Shown here: positions 44,915 through 53,913 of the stretch, in pieces
Position numbering within the stretch: the first letter of the stretch is position 1
How the letters are laid out: each line of letters opens with the position of its first letter
Assembly: GCA_015665455.1 (NCBI GenBank)
Contig: JADFAD010000013.1
Span: 158,888 to 222,887 of the forward strand
Direction: 5' to 3'
Origin: Oceanospirillaceae bacterium
GTDB taxonomy: Bacteria > Pseudomonadota > Gammaproteobacteria > Pseudomonadales > Litoribrevibacteraceae
Length of the DNA stretch: 64,000 bases
Made by a program: the position numbers and the translations under genes
The notes under the pieces: generated by a model
The model's input: only the letters and a program-made list of their open reading frames with translations
Told to the model about the DNA's origin: nothing
The model's database searches: none

Positions 44915-46300
44915 GTGTCAAATATTGAATTCCAATCACTTAACCTACCTGCTGCTCTTCTCGATAATCTTAGTAAACTGGGTTATTCGCAAATGACAGA
45001 GATTCAGGCACAGAGCCTACCTGTTACGCTAAAAGGCAAGGATCTAATAGGTAAAGCTAAAACCGGAAGCGGTAAAACAGCCTCTTTTGCAATACCAATG
45101 TTAACCAAATTAAACCCAAGATTTTTCGGTATTCAAGGTATTGTTTTATGCCCAACTCGAGAATTAAGCACTCAAGTTGCGAATGAAATACGAAAAGTCG
45201 CGCGCTACCAAGCAAATATTAAAGTCATTACTCTTTGTGGTGGCCAACCAATTGGACCACAAATAGGCTCTCTTGAGCATGGTGCTCATATTGTCGTTGG
45301 CACACCCGGTCGAATAAAAGACCACCTAAGAAAAGGCACTCTTGATCTTGAATCTGTTGATACATTTGTTCTAGATGAAGCGGACAGAATGTTGGATATG
45401 GGGTTCCTTGACGAAATCAGTCACATCGCCAGTTTCATGCCAAAGAAACGCCAAACATTACTCTTCTCTGCCACCTTTCCTGAAGACATTGAAAACTTCA
45501 GTAAAGAATTTCAACAGTCACCAGAAACCGTTGAAGTAGAAAGCAGTCATTCTCAAAGCCAAATAGAACAGCTCTTTTATAAAGTTGAAAAAGGCCTTGA
45601 GAATAAAAATGACGGTTTGATTCGAATATTACAAAACCACACGCCAAAACAAGCGGTTGTTTTTTGTAATACCAAGCAAACGTGCAACGATGTAGCAATG
45701 TTCCTTCGTGAGAACGGCTATGCGGCACTTCCTCTTCAAGGCGATATGGAGCAACGCGACCGAGATTTAACGTTAGTTCGATTTGCCAACCAAAGCTCAT
45801 CCATTCTTGTTGCAACTGATGTTGCGGCCAGAGGCATTGATATTGAAGACCTAGATGCGGTGATCAATTACGACCTACCTAGAGACCCTGAAGTCTATGT
45901 TCATCGTATAGGAAGAACAGGACGAGCAGGAAAAAGCGGTCAAGCATTCAGCCTTTACCTTGGCTCAGAAAAAATGCGTTATGACTTAATCAATAGCATG
46001 CAATCAAACCCTATCGACATATTAGGCATTGAAAAGTTAAAACAATATCAAAACAAACCAGACAAACCTGAGATGGTCACGATTGCTCTTGATGGCGGTA
46101 AAAAGCAAAAGATTCGCCCTGGTGACATCCTTGGCGCATTAACAGGCACCATCGGGATACCTGGCAGCAGCGTAGGTAAAATCAACATTTTCGATTTTGC
46201 TAGCTACGTAGCAGTAGCCCGTTCTGATGCAAGAATGGCATTGAATGGTTTAGGTGAAGGAAAAATCAAAGGGAAGAAACTTCGCGTACGAAGAATCTAG
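44915..46300 (+). CDS. dbpA: ATP-dependent 23S rRNA helicase DbpA
   Basis: DEAD-box helicase of 461 residues for large-subunit ribosome assembly. Q motif MTEIQAQSLP, Walker A GKAKTGSGKTASF, DEAD in VLDEADRMLDMGF, SAT, and HRIGRTGRAG. The C-terminal 75 residues (VTIALDGGKKQKIRPGDILG ... GKKLRVRRI) form the DbpA RNA-binding domain for hairpin 92. Translation starts at GTG with AAGGG upstream. It is flanked by terminators, so it is probably monocistronic. Confidence 0.94.
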   Translation: MSNIEFQSLNLPAALLDNLSKLGYSQMTEIQAQSLPVTLKGKDLIGKAKTGSGKTASFAIPMLTKLNPRFFGIQGIVLCPTRELSTQVANEIRKVARYQANIKVITLCGGQPIGPQIGSLEHGAHIVVGTPGRIKDHLRKGTLDLESVDTFVLDEADRMLDMGFLDEISHIASFMPKKRQTLLFSATFPEDIENFSKEFQQSPETVEVESSHSQSQIEQLFYKVEKGLENKNDGLIRILQNHTPKQAVVFCNTKQTCNDVAMFLRENGYAALPLQGDMEQRDRDLTLVRFANQSSSILVATDVAARGIDIEDLDAVINYDLPRDPEVYVHRIGRTGRAGKSGQAFSLYLGSEKMRYDLINSMQSNPIDILGIEKLKQYQNKPDKPEMVTIALDGGKKQKIRPGDILGALTGTIGIPGSSVGKINIFDFASYVAVARSDARMALNGLGEGKIKGKKLRVRRI

Positions 46301-46322
46301 CTCAGCACCTAATTGTCTGTCT

Positions 46323-46351
46323 AAAGCCGCTCTTCTTAGCGGCTTTTATTT
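46323..46351 (+). terminator. Intrinsic terminator after dbpA
   Basis: AAAGCCGC / GCGGCTTT stem with loop, followed by a T-rich run, 22 bases past the stop. Confidence 0.88.
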
Positions 46352-46538
46352 CAATTAAAAGCACAACAGTAAGCCTACTCTTAATCCTCCATTAAGCGAC
46401 TTTTTCATTCTACTTTTGATCCAGATTAAGCTCTGTGCACTTTCTCCGTTTTTCCGTTCAGATAAAAAAAGCTTTGTGGTAACTTCCTGCCCAAATTCAC
46501 TACTTGACCAGAAAGTACTTTACCAACGGAGTATCGTA

Positions 46539-47960
46539 ATGAAGTATCTGCTTCTTCTAATTGCAAGCTTAAGCTTCTCAAGTTTAGCTGGCGCCACTGC
46601 ATCCCCGGATGAAATTCTAGACCTCACTCAAAGCGTGGCAGGTTACGTTGCTATTGCGATCTTTGCTGTTGCTTACGTCTTCGTAATCTTAGAAGAAAAA
46701 ATTCATATGCGAAAATCCAAACCTGTTTTGTTGGCAGCCGGATTAATTTGGATTTTAATCGCTCTCACCTACAACAATTACGGCATGTCTCATGCGGTTG
46801 AAAATGGTATACGTCATAACTTCCTTGAATACACAGAACTCTTCTTTTTCTTATTGGTTGCGATGACGTATATCAACGCCATGATAGAACGAGGCGTGTT
46901 CGAAGAATTACGAAACTGGTTAGTATCTAAAGGCTTCAGCTACAAAGCATTGTTTTGGATAACCGGAATTCTTGCATTCTTTATCTCACCTATCGCCGAC
47001 AACCTAACAACCGCTTTAATAATGTGCGCAGTTGTTCTGGCCGTTGGCGAAGGACAACCAAAGTTTGTCGCCATTGCCTGTATAAACATTGTAGTTGGTG
47101 CTAATGCCGGTGGAGCATTTAGCCCTTTCGGAGACATAACGACTCTGATGGTTTGGCAAAAAGGCGTCATTGATTTCTGGGGGTTCTTCGCATTGTTTAT
47201 CCCTTCTGTCGTTAATTTTGTCGTGCCCGCATTCATCATGCAATTTGCATTACCATCAGGTAAACCAACATCAAAGAATCTAACGACTGACCAATCATCG
47301 ATCAAGTATGGTGGGCTCGTTATCGTTGGTTTATTCATTGCGACCATTGCAACGGCCGTCAGTTTTCATAACTTCTTACACATTCCACCTGTATTCGGAA
47401 TGATGATGGGTTTAGCCTATCTAAAATTGTACGGCTTTTACCTTCGCCAAAAATCCAGAACTTGGGATCAGTTTACTGATAATCCACCAAGCTCAGACAG
47501 CCTAGATAAAACTGAAGAGAACCCATATAGCTTTGACATATTTTCTGAAATTTCACGAGCAGAATGGGACACACTATTTTTCTTCTATGGCGTCATTCTT
47601 GCGGTGGGTGGTTTAGGGTTTATAGGGTATTTAAACGTTGCGTCTGCCTTCATCTATGGTGACTTAGGGCCCACAACGGCGAATATATTAGTAGGAATCA
47701 TGTCTGCGATTGTAGACAACATCCCTGTTATGTTTGCAGTACTGACTATGGAGCCAGAAATGTCGCACAATCAATGGCTACTCGTAACATTGACTGCGGG
47801 TGTGGGTGGTAGCTTACTATCCATTGGCTCCGCTGCGGGGGTTGCTTTAATGGGGCAAGCCAGAGGTCAGTATACGTTCTTCAGCCATTTAAAATGGACG
47901 CCTGTCATTGCGCTTGGTTATGCAGCCAGTATCGGAACGCACTTCCTAGTTAACGGGTAA
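46539..47960 (+). CDS. nhaD: Na+/H+ antiporter NhaD
   Basis: A 473-residue inner-membrane antiporter of the NhaD type, expelling Na+ or Li+ for H+, common in marine and alkaliphilic bacteria. It has about 12 hydrophobic segments; FFISPIADNLTTALIMCAVV and NAGGAFSPFGDITTLMVW are the family phrases, and SAIVDNIPVMFAVL is in the second half. The N-terminal segment looks like a cleavable signal peptide (SSLAGATA). The ATG at 46539 has ACGGAG seven bases upstream; a long N-terminal extension is not likely. Confidence 0.93.
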   Translation: MKYLLLLIASLSFSSLAGATASPDEILDLTQSVAGYVAIAIFAVAYVFVILEEKIHMRKSKPVLLAAGLIWILIALTYNNYGMSHAVENGIRHNFLEYTELFFFLLVAMTYINAMIERGVFEELRNWLVSKGFSYKALFWITGILAFFISPIADNLTTALIMCAVVLAVGEGQPKFVAIACINIVVGANAGGAFSPFGDITTLMVWQKGVIDFWGFFALFIPSVVNFVVPAFIMQFALPSGKPTSKNLTTDQSSIKYGGLVIVGLFIATIATAVSFHNFLHIPPVFGMMMGLAYLKLYGFYLRQKSRTWDQFTDNPPSSDSLDKTEENPYSFDIFSEISRAEWDTLFFFYGVILAVGGLGFIGYLNVASAFIYGDLGPTTANILVGIMSAIVDNIPVMFAVLTMEPEMSHNQWLLVTLTAGVGGSLLSIGSAAGVALMGQARGQYTFFSHLKWTPVIALGYAASIGTHFLVNG

Positions 47961-47969
47961 CGCCTAATT

Positions 47970-47999
47970 AGGTATTAGGGCTCTTCTACCCTAATACCT
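47970..47999. terminator. Terminator overlapping the hrpA 3' end
   Basis: Perfect 11-base stem (AGGTATTAGGG with CCCTAATACCT) around an eight-base loop between the convergent nhaD and hrpA genes, with the hrpA stop and last codons inside it. Confidence 0.7.
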
Positions 48000-50900
48000 G
48001 ATCCCAAACCTCTTCTAATCGCTTACTCGAAACCTTTTGGGTCGTTCCTAATGTTTGAGCAAAATAAGAAACGCGTAATTCCTCAATTAGCCACCTAAAG
48101 TTAAGAAGATTTGGATCGTATTGATGACGTGTTTTATTTTTCTCTAGGGCTGAAGTGTATCGATCCCAGAACTCATTCAAGGTATTCATATAGTCTTGAG
48201 CTTTTAAAATATTGCCTTGGAGCTTATCAAGACGATATTCAATCGCATCCAAATACCTTGGCAAATGATCTAACGCGTCTTTGGGGGTTTCTGTTAAAAA
48301 GTTCTTATACACCAGTTGAGAAAGATGCTTCTTCTCATCACTGAAGACAAAAGCCGTAGTAAGTGTAAACTTACCTTTAAGCTTCTTCGCTAAGCTCTGA
48401 TATTTCAACATGATTTGGTTTAATAACAGAGCCAGCTCGCACCCATCATCAAAAACATTCTGCTTAACCGTTTCAACCAGTTCATCAAAAGAAGACGCAT
48501 TCCGAACATCAATTGCTTGATCAACGTATCGAAGCAATAAGGCTGTAACAAAGTCGTCTGTCAGTTGCTGACGATTACCAACCGTCGCGTAACACAAAGC
48601 AGTCCGCTCAAATTTAGGCAACTGTTTAACCAAATGCTGGATCTGAGATTTGAGTGAAATCTTCAATAATCGGTTGACACCGAAACGATGCTCATGATTT
48701 GCCCAATGTTCCGAATCACTCAAAGCAATCGAAGAAGAGCTTTGGTCATCTTGCAAATACGGGAACCCCTTAACCACCACCCCAGATGTTTCATACTCCC
48801 AAGACTTAGGCAGCTCATTGAAGTCCCATGCAATGATTTCTTTCCTATTGAACTCTTCAGGCGTGTCACACGAAACACTTAACTGCGTGGACTTCTCACC
48901 CCACTTTTCAAGTAATGCGTTTAAATCTCGACCTTGGTCAATCACCTTGCGTGATTCATCCACCAACTGAATATTCATATTCAAATGGGGGTCTATATCA
49001 ACTCGTTCCCAATGTTCATCCGCAACTCTGATAGACGTTAAATAATAAAGTTGATCTGCAATCTGTTTTGATAACTTACCGTTACCTTGAATTAGCCTAG
49101 GTAAGATCTTTTGAACATAATCAGGAACAGGAACAAAATTTCGGCGGTATTGTTTAGGCAGCCCCTTAATTAAAGCAACACATCGCTCTTTAAGATAAGC
49201 AGGTATCAACCAATCTAAATCATCAAAAGGTACTTGCTTTAAAGCAGATAATGGCACCGTAACTGTAACACCGTCTTCTTCTTTACCTGGCGCAAAAGCA
49301 TAACTTAATGGCAACTTTAAAGCCCCGAAAGACATCACGTCAGGATAGCTCTCATCCTGGATAGCAAACTCTTTACTATTAAGAAGCATGTCTTTCGAAA
49401 GCAATAGACTGGCATCATTAGCTTGATCACCTGATTGGTCTTTACGCTTTCGCCACTTTTCAAATGATATATGGCCAGTTACTGACTCAGGGATAAGTGC
49501 ATCATAAAACTCATAAAGCGCATCATCATTCACCAATATATCTCTGCGACGAGTCTTTTCTTCCAGTTCAACAATCTCTGAAACTAAAGATCGGTTTTTC
49601 TGGAAAAAAGGCGCTCGAGTATCATAGTCGCCCTCAACCAGCGCGGTTCTGATGAAGATTTCTCGGCACAGCTTAGGATCATGCTTTTGGTAAGAGACCT
49701 TACGCTTCGGAGTAGTCGTCAATCCATAAAGGGTTACACGTTCATAGGCAACAACTTCTGCTCTCTTCCTCTCCCAATGAGGTTCTGAATAATTTCTCTT
49801 TATTAGAGACTGACCCATCTCCTCAATCCATTGAGGTTCAATTTTTGCGACCATGCGCGCAAATAATTTATGGGTCTCCATCATCTCCGCAGCAACGACC
49901 CACTTAGGGGTCTTACGACCAAAAGAGGCCCCTTGCCCAATATAAAACAGTCGTTGTCTTGCACCTTGATATTCTTTTTTCTCTTTAAGCTGCCCTACTT
50001 GACTTAATAAACCCGTTAATAACGCTTTATGTAATGACGCATAGTCTGCGCTTTCTGAGTTGCCTTTCAATTCAAGGTTTTTAGCTAACATATGCAACTG
50101 CCGGTGCATATCTCGCCACTCACGCATCCTCATATAGGAAATAAAGTTCTTCTGGCACCACTTCCTGAGCTGACTGCTACTCAGTTCTTGACGCTGCTCT
50201 TCATACGCATTCCATAAATTGATAAGCGTCACAAAATCGGAACTTTCGTCTTTAAAAACACTGTGTTTTTCAGTGGCTTGCTGTTGTTTATCTTGAGGCC
50301 TTTCTCTCGGGTCCTGTAAACCCAATACACCAGCGACAATAATAACTTCAGATAAACTCCCTAACTCATGGCCTGCAATCACGATTCGTGCAATTCTTGC
50401 ATCTAATGGCAGCCTTGCCATTTGCTTACCCACATGGGTAAGTACTTGCTTATCAACAGCCCCAAGCTCTTGGAGTAAACGATAGCCATCATTTACAAAA
50501 CGGCTGTCCGGTGGCTCTACAAATGGAAAACTCTGAATGTCACCCAATCGAAGATCTAACATCTGCAATATAACGGTCGCCAAATTCGTACGATGAATTT
50601 CGGGGTCCGTAAACTCAGGCCGTTGAATATAATCTTCTTCAGAAAACAATCGAATACAAATACCTGGAGCGGTACGACCACAACGACCTTGCCTTTGATT
50701 GGCACTGGCCTGAGAAATGGCTTCAATAGGCAAACGTTGTACTTTACTTCGATAACTGTATCGGCTTATTCGAGCGACACCCGAATCAATAACATATCGA
50801 ATACCCGGAACGGTAAGCGATGTTTCTGCGACATTGGTTGCCAAAATGATTCGCCGACCGGAGCCCGTTGGCTTAAATATTTTATTTTGTTCTGAACTAC

Positions 50901-51966
50901 TTAAACGTGAATAGAGTGGTAATATGCTGGTATCCCGATATTGGCGACCTCTCAGTTCTTTAGCGGCTTCACGAATTTCTCTTTCACCGGGAAGAAAGAC
51001 AAGAACATCACCGTTGCGAGATAACTTCTGCCCGTCTGATCCACCTGACCGTTCCAATTGCTCCAGCTCTTCTACTGCCCCTGCTATCGCTTGAAACAAA
51101 TCGAGATCCGCTTCATCTTCATCATGTGAAGCAAGTGGACGATACAATGTCTCAACAGGGTAAGTTCTTCCTGAAACCTCTATGACCGGAGCATCATTGA
51201 AGTGCTTTGAGAAACGCTCTACATCAATAGTTGCAGATGTAATAATAACTTTAAGGTCTGGGCGTTTAGGAAGAATATTTTTAATGTAACCCAATAAGAA
51301 ATCAATGTTCAGGCTTCGTTCATGAGCTTCATCAATGATGATGCAATCATACTGATTAAAGAAACGATCAAAACGTGTTTCGTTTAAGAGTACACCGTCC
51401 GTCATTAACTTTATGAATGTTGAATCGGAAGAATTGTCTTTAAAACGGACCTGAAACCCAACTTCTTTCCCGACTTCTACCTTTAGTTCTTCAGCCAAGC
51501 GTGCAGCAACTGATGTAGCAGCCAATCGACGTGGCTGAGTATGTGCAATACGAGCTTTACGACCAAAACCTAACTCCAGACAAACCTTAGGTATCTGAGT
51601 GGTTTTACCTGAACCTGTCTCTCCAGCAATAACAACAACTTGATGCTTGTCTATTGCCTTTTTTATTTCATCTACACGCTGAGAAACAGGCAGAACATCT
51701 GGATATTCAATGCCTAAAGTGACTTGCTCTCTCTGTTTCCTCAACGCCTGAGATTTTTCAATCCAGCCTTGCAATTGCTCAAGGCTAGGGAGCTTTTTAC
51801 CTGATGAGGACTTCCTTTTTCCAGACTTCGTTTGACGTTCTGAAGACTCAGGTGAATTAGAGGCTCTCTGAAGTTCATTTAACAGACGTGAAAATCTACG
51901 TTGATCTTTCAACATAGATTGAGAAGAAAGCGCTCTTAATTCTTTAAGTGATATAGACTTAGACAT
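47986..51966 (-). CDS. hrpA: ATP-dependent RNA helicase HrpA
   Basis: A DEAH-box helicase of 1326 residues, the usual HrpA length. Walker A GETGSGKTTQIP, DEAH in IIIDEAHERSLN, SAT in ITSATIDVERF, and QRQGRCGR-type motif VI (ANQRQGRCGRTAPG). The C-terminal part is the HrpA-specific extension. HrpA rescues stalled ribosomes and processes mRNA. Its ATG at 51966 is preferred to a TTG nine bases earlier. The 3' end overlaps a terminator hairpin. Confidence 0.96.
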   Translation of the reverse strand: MSKSISLKELRALSSQSMLKDQRRFSRLLNELQRASNSPESSERQTKSGKRKSSSGKKLPSLEQLQGWIEKSQALRKQREQVTLGIEYPDVLPVSQRVDEIKKAIDKHQVVVIAGETGSGKTTQIPKVCLELGFGRKARIAHTQPRRLAATSVAARLAEELKVEVGKEVGFQVRFKDNSSDSTFIKLMTDGVLLNETRFDRFFNQYDCIIIDEAHERSLNIDFLLGYIKNILPKRPDLKVIITSATIDVERFSKHFNDAPVIEVSGRTYPVETLYRPLASHDEDEADLDLFQAIAGAVEELEQLERSGGSDGQKLSRNGDVLVFLPGEREIREAAKELRGRQYRDTSILPLYSRLSSSEQNKIFKPTGSGRRIILATNVAETSLTVPGIRYVIDSGVARISRYSYRSKVQRLPIEAISQASANQRQGRCGRTAPGICIRLFSEEDYIQRPEFTDPEIHRTNLATVILQMLDLRLGDIQSFPFVEPPDSRFVNDGYRLLQELGAVDKQVLTHVGKQMARLPLDARIARIVIAGHELGSLSEVIIVAGVLGLQDPRERPQDKQQQATEKHSVFKDESSDFVTLINLWNAYEEQRQELSSSQLRKWCQKNFISYMRMREWRDMHRQLHMLAKNLELKGNSESADYASLHKALLTGLLSQVGQLKEKKEYQGARQRLFYIGQGASFGRKTPKWVVAAEMMETHKLFARMVAKIEPQWIEEMGQSLIKRNYSEPHWERKRAEVVAYERVTLYGLTTTPKRKVSYQKHDPKLCREIFIRTALVEGDYDTRAPFFQKNRSLVSEIVELEEKTRRRDILVNDDALYEFYDALIPESVTGHISFEKWRKRKDQSGDQANDASLLLSKDMLLNSKEFAIQDESYPDVMSFGALKLPLSYAFAPGKEEDGVTVTVPLSALKQVPFDDLDWLIPAYLKERCVALIKGLPKQYRRNFVPVPDYVQKILPRLIQGNGKLSKQIADQLYYLTSIRVADEHWERVDIDPHLNMNIQLVDESRKVIDQGRDLNALLEKWGEKSTQLSVSCDTPEEFNRKEIIAWDFNELPKSWEYETSGVVVKGFPYLQDDQSSSSIALSDSEHWANHEHRFGVNRLLKISLKSQIQHLVKQLPKFERTALCYATVGNRQQLTDDFVTALLLRYVDQAIDVRNASSFDELVETVKQNVFDDGCELALLLNQIMLKYQSLAKKLKGKFTLTTAFVFSDEKKHLSQLVYKNFLTETPKDALDHLPRYLDAIEYRLDKLQGNILKAQDYMNTLNEFWDRYTSALEKNKTRHQYDPNLLNFRWLIEELRVSYFAQTLGTTQKVSSKRLEEVWDQVLG

Positions 51967-52019
51967 GGAAAACAAAAAACTCAGGCAGAAATGAAGTTAT
52001 TAAACAGATATTTTACAAA

Positions 52020-52050
52020 CAAAAAAGCCTCGCTACATTAGCGAGGCTTC
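52020..52050 (-). terminator. Intrinsic terminator after first fadD
   Basis: On the minus strand GCCTCGCT/AGCGAGGC stem then six T, about 30 bases past the fadD stop and before hrpA. Confidence 0.9.
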
Positions 52051-52078
52051 TTAAAGAGCTCAAGTGCTTTTTATAAAA

Positions 52079-53764
52079 TTAAGCAGCACCGATCTTCTTT
52101 AACTCTTCATCACGTAGTTCACGACGAAGAATCTTACCTACGTTTGTTTTAGGAAGTTCTTCACGGAACTCAACAAACTTAGGAATCTTATACGCTGTTA
52201 ACCCATCACGACAGAAGTTACGAACTTCCTTATCCGTTAGGTTCTTATTAGTAGTAACAGCAAAGACTTTAACCGCTTCACCGCTCTTATCATCAGGCAC
52301 ACCAACAGCAGCACACTCAACAATATCAGGGTGACTTACAATGAAATCTTCCAGTTCATTTGGGTAAACGTTGAAACCAGAAACAATGATCATATCTTTC
52401 TTACGATCAACGATCTTCATGTAGCCGTCATCTTTAATAACTGCAACATCACCAGTCATCAACCAGCCATCTTCTGTGATGGTCTTAGCCGTTTCATCTG
52501 GACGCTGCCAATAACCTTTCATTACCTGTGGGCCTTTAACACAAAGCTCACCACGATCACCTAACGGCAAATCATTACCATCGTCATCGATCGTTTTACA
52601 AATAGTGTTTGGCGCAGGGATACCAATTGAACCAATCTGGCCATAGCCAGGCGGGTTAAAAGATACGATAGGTGACGTTTCAGTCATACCGTAGCCTTCA
52701 GAAACAACACAACCAGTGACTTGTTCCCATTGCTCAGCAGCATCTTTAGTTAATGCCATACCACCAGAGATCGTCAGCTTTAGAGAGCTAAAGTCTAACT
52801 TTCTGAAATCTTCGTTATTGCATAGAGCCACAAACAAAGTATTAATACCTAGCATTCCAGAGAAATCCCAATTTCCCAATTCCTTAATGAAACCAGGAAT
52901 ATCACGAGGATTTGGAATAAGAACACTGTGGTTACCTGTATACATCATGATCATACAGTTAACTGTGAATGAATAAATATGATAAAGCGGTAACGGAGCA
53001 ATAACCGTTTCTTGGCCTTCATTCAGCACTGCTTCAAAGAACACATGCGCTTGACACATATTCGAAATCAGGTTGCCGTGTGTCAACATAGCACCTTTAG
53101 CAACGCCTGTTGTACCACCGGTGTACTGCAATACAGCAATATCATCTCGGGTAAACGATGCAGCATTATACTTACCTGAAGAACCTAGCTTAAGCGCTTT
53201 GTTAAGAGAGGTATATTCAAGTGAATCATAAGCAGGGACCATCTTTTTAACACGTTTAACAACGGTGTTGATGATTTGCTTTTTAGGGAACGGATGCAGA
53301 TCTGCAATTTCCGTAACAATAACGTGTTTAACACCTGTTCGAGGAACAACACTTTGCGCCAAAGAAGCCATGCCTGCATAGCAAACCAACGCTTTAGCAC
53401 CGGAATCAGTAAACTGGTGTTCCATTTCACGTTCAGTGTATAGAGGGTTCGTATTCACAACGATCATGCCTGCACGCATAGCGCCAAACACAACAACAGG
53501 GTACTGAACAATATTAGGTAACTGAACAGCAATACGATCGCCTTTTTCAAGACTTGTATGATTTTGCAAATAAGAAGCAAACTGAGCCGAAAGCTTATTC
53601 AGTTCACCATAAGTCATGGTGCGACCCATGTGAGTGAAAGCTGGCTTTTCAGCAAACTTGCCGAAGGAGTCTTCCATTACTTCAACAACGGAATTGTATT
53701 TTTCTACATTTACTTCACTTGGAATACCTTCTGGGTATTTATCCTTCCAGAAATTCTCAATCAT
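52079..53764 (-). CDS. fadD: Long-chain fatty acid-CoA ligase, downstream copy
   Basis: Acyl-CoA synthetase of 561 residues that activates fatty acids with ATP and CoA. Motifs: LQYTGGTTGVAKGA (P-loop), YGMTETSPIVSF, KGYWQRPDETAKT, MKIVDRKKDMIIVSG, and Lys in TNVGKILRRELRD. The ATG at 53764 is chosen for the GGAGG ribosome site five bases upstream. It follows a second fadD on the same strand with about 150 bases between; the two look like a tandem duplication, as in Pseudomonas fadD1/fadD2. Confidence 0.95.
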   Translation of the reverse strand: MIENFWKDKYPEGIPSEVNVEKYNSVVEVMEDSFGKFAEKPAFTHMGRTMTYGELNKLSAQFASYLQNHTSLEKGDRIAVQLPNIVQYPVVVFGAMRAGMIVVNTNPLYTEREMEHQFTDSGAKALVCYAGMASLAQSVVPRTGVKHVIVTEIADLHPFPKKQIINTVVKRVKKMVPAYDSLEYTSLNKALKLGSSGKYNAASFTRDDIAVLQYTGGTTGVAKGAMLTHGNLISNMCQAHVFFEAVLNEGQETVIAPLPLYHIYSFTVNCMIMMYTGNHSVLIPNPRDIPGFIKELGNWDFSGMLGINTLFVALCNNEDFRKLDFSSLKLTISGGMALTKDAAEQWEQVTGCVVSEGYGMTETSPIVSFNPPGYGQIGSIGIPAPNTICKTIDDDGNDLPLGDRGELCVKGPQVMKGYWQRPDETAKTITEDGWLMTGDVAVIKDDGYMKIVDRKKDMIIVSGFNVYPNELEDFIVSHPDIVECAAVGVPDDKSGEAVKVFAVTTNKNLTDKEVRNFCRDGLTAYKIPKFVEFREELPKTNVGKILRRELRDEELKKIGAA

Positions 53765-53819
53765 ACTGCCTCCAAAACAGAGCATCATCCTAAAGAAACT
53801 ATCCAAACCCTTAAACGAG

Positions 53820-53849
53820 CGAGGCAGAAGCCTATCAGCTTTCTGCCTC
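53820..53849. repeat. Inverted repeat between fadD copies
   Basis: GAGGCAGAAG and CTTTCTGCCTC form a near-perfect stem with a loop. No T run follows on the minus strand, so it is not a clear terminator; it may be a processing or attenuation structure. Confidence 0.5.
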
Positions 53850-53913
53850 TGTTCAAAGGTAAATCAACATTAAGTTTTCATCCATGTTAAAACTCAATGT
53901 TTCACCTATGTAC

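Noticed and set aside
46940-47347. A 135-codon open frame antisense to nhaD
   Set aside because: It mirrors the membrane helices of a well-supported gene, has no ribosome site and no recognisable product.
11109-51966. RhlB, DbpA and HrpA as a helicase cluster
   Set aside because: They are far apart, on different strands and in unrelated neighbourhoods; their presence in one window is coincidence.
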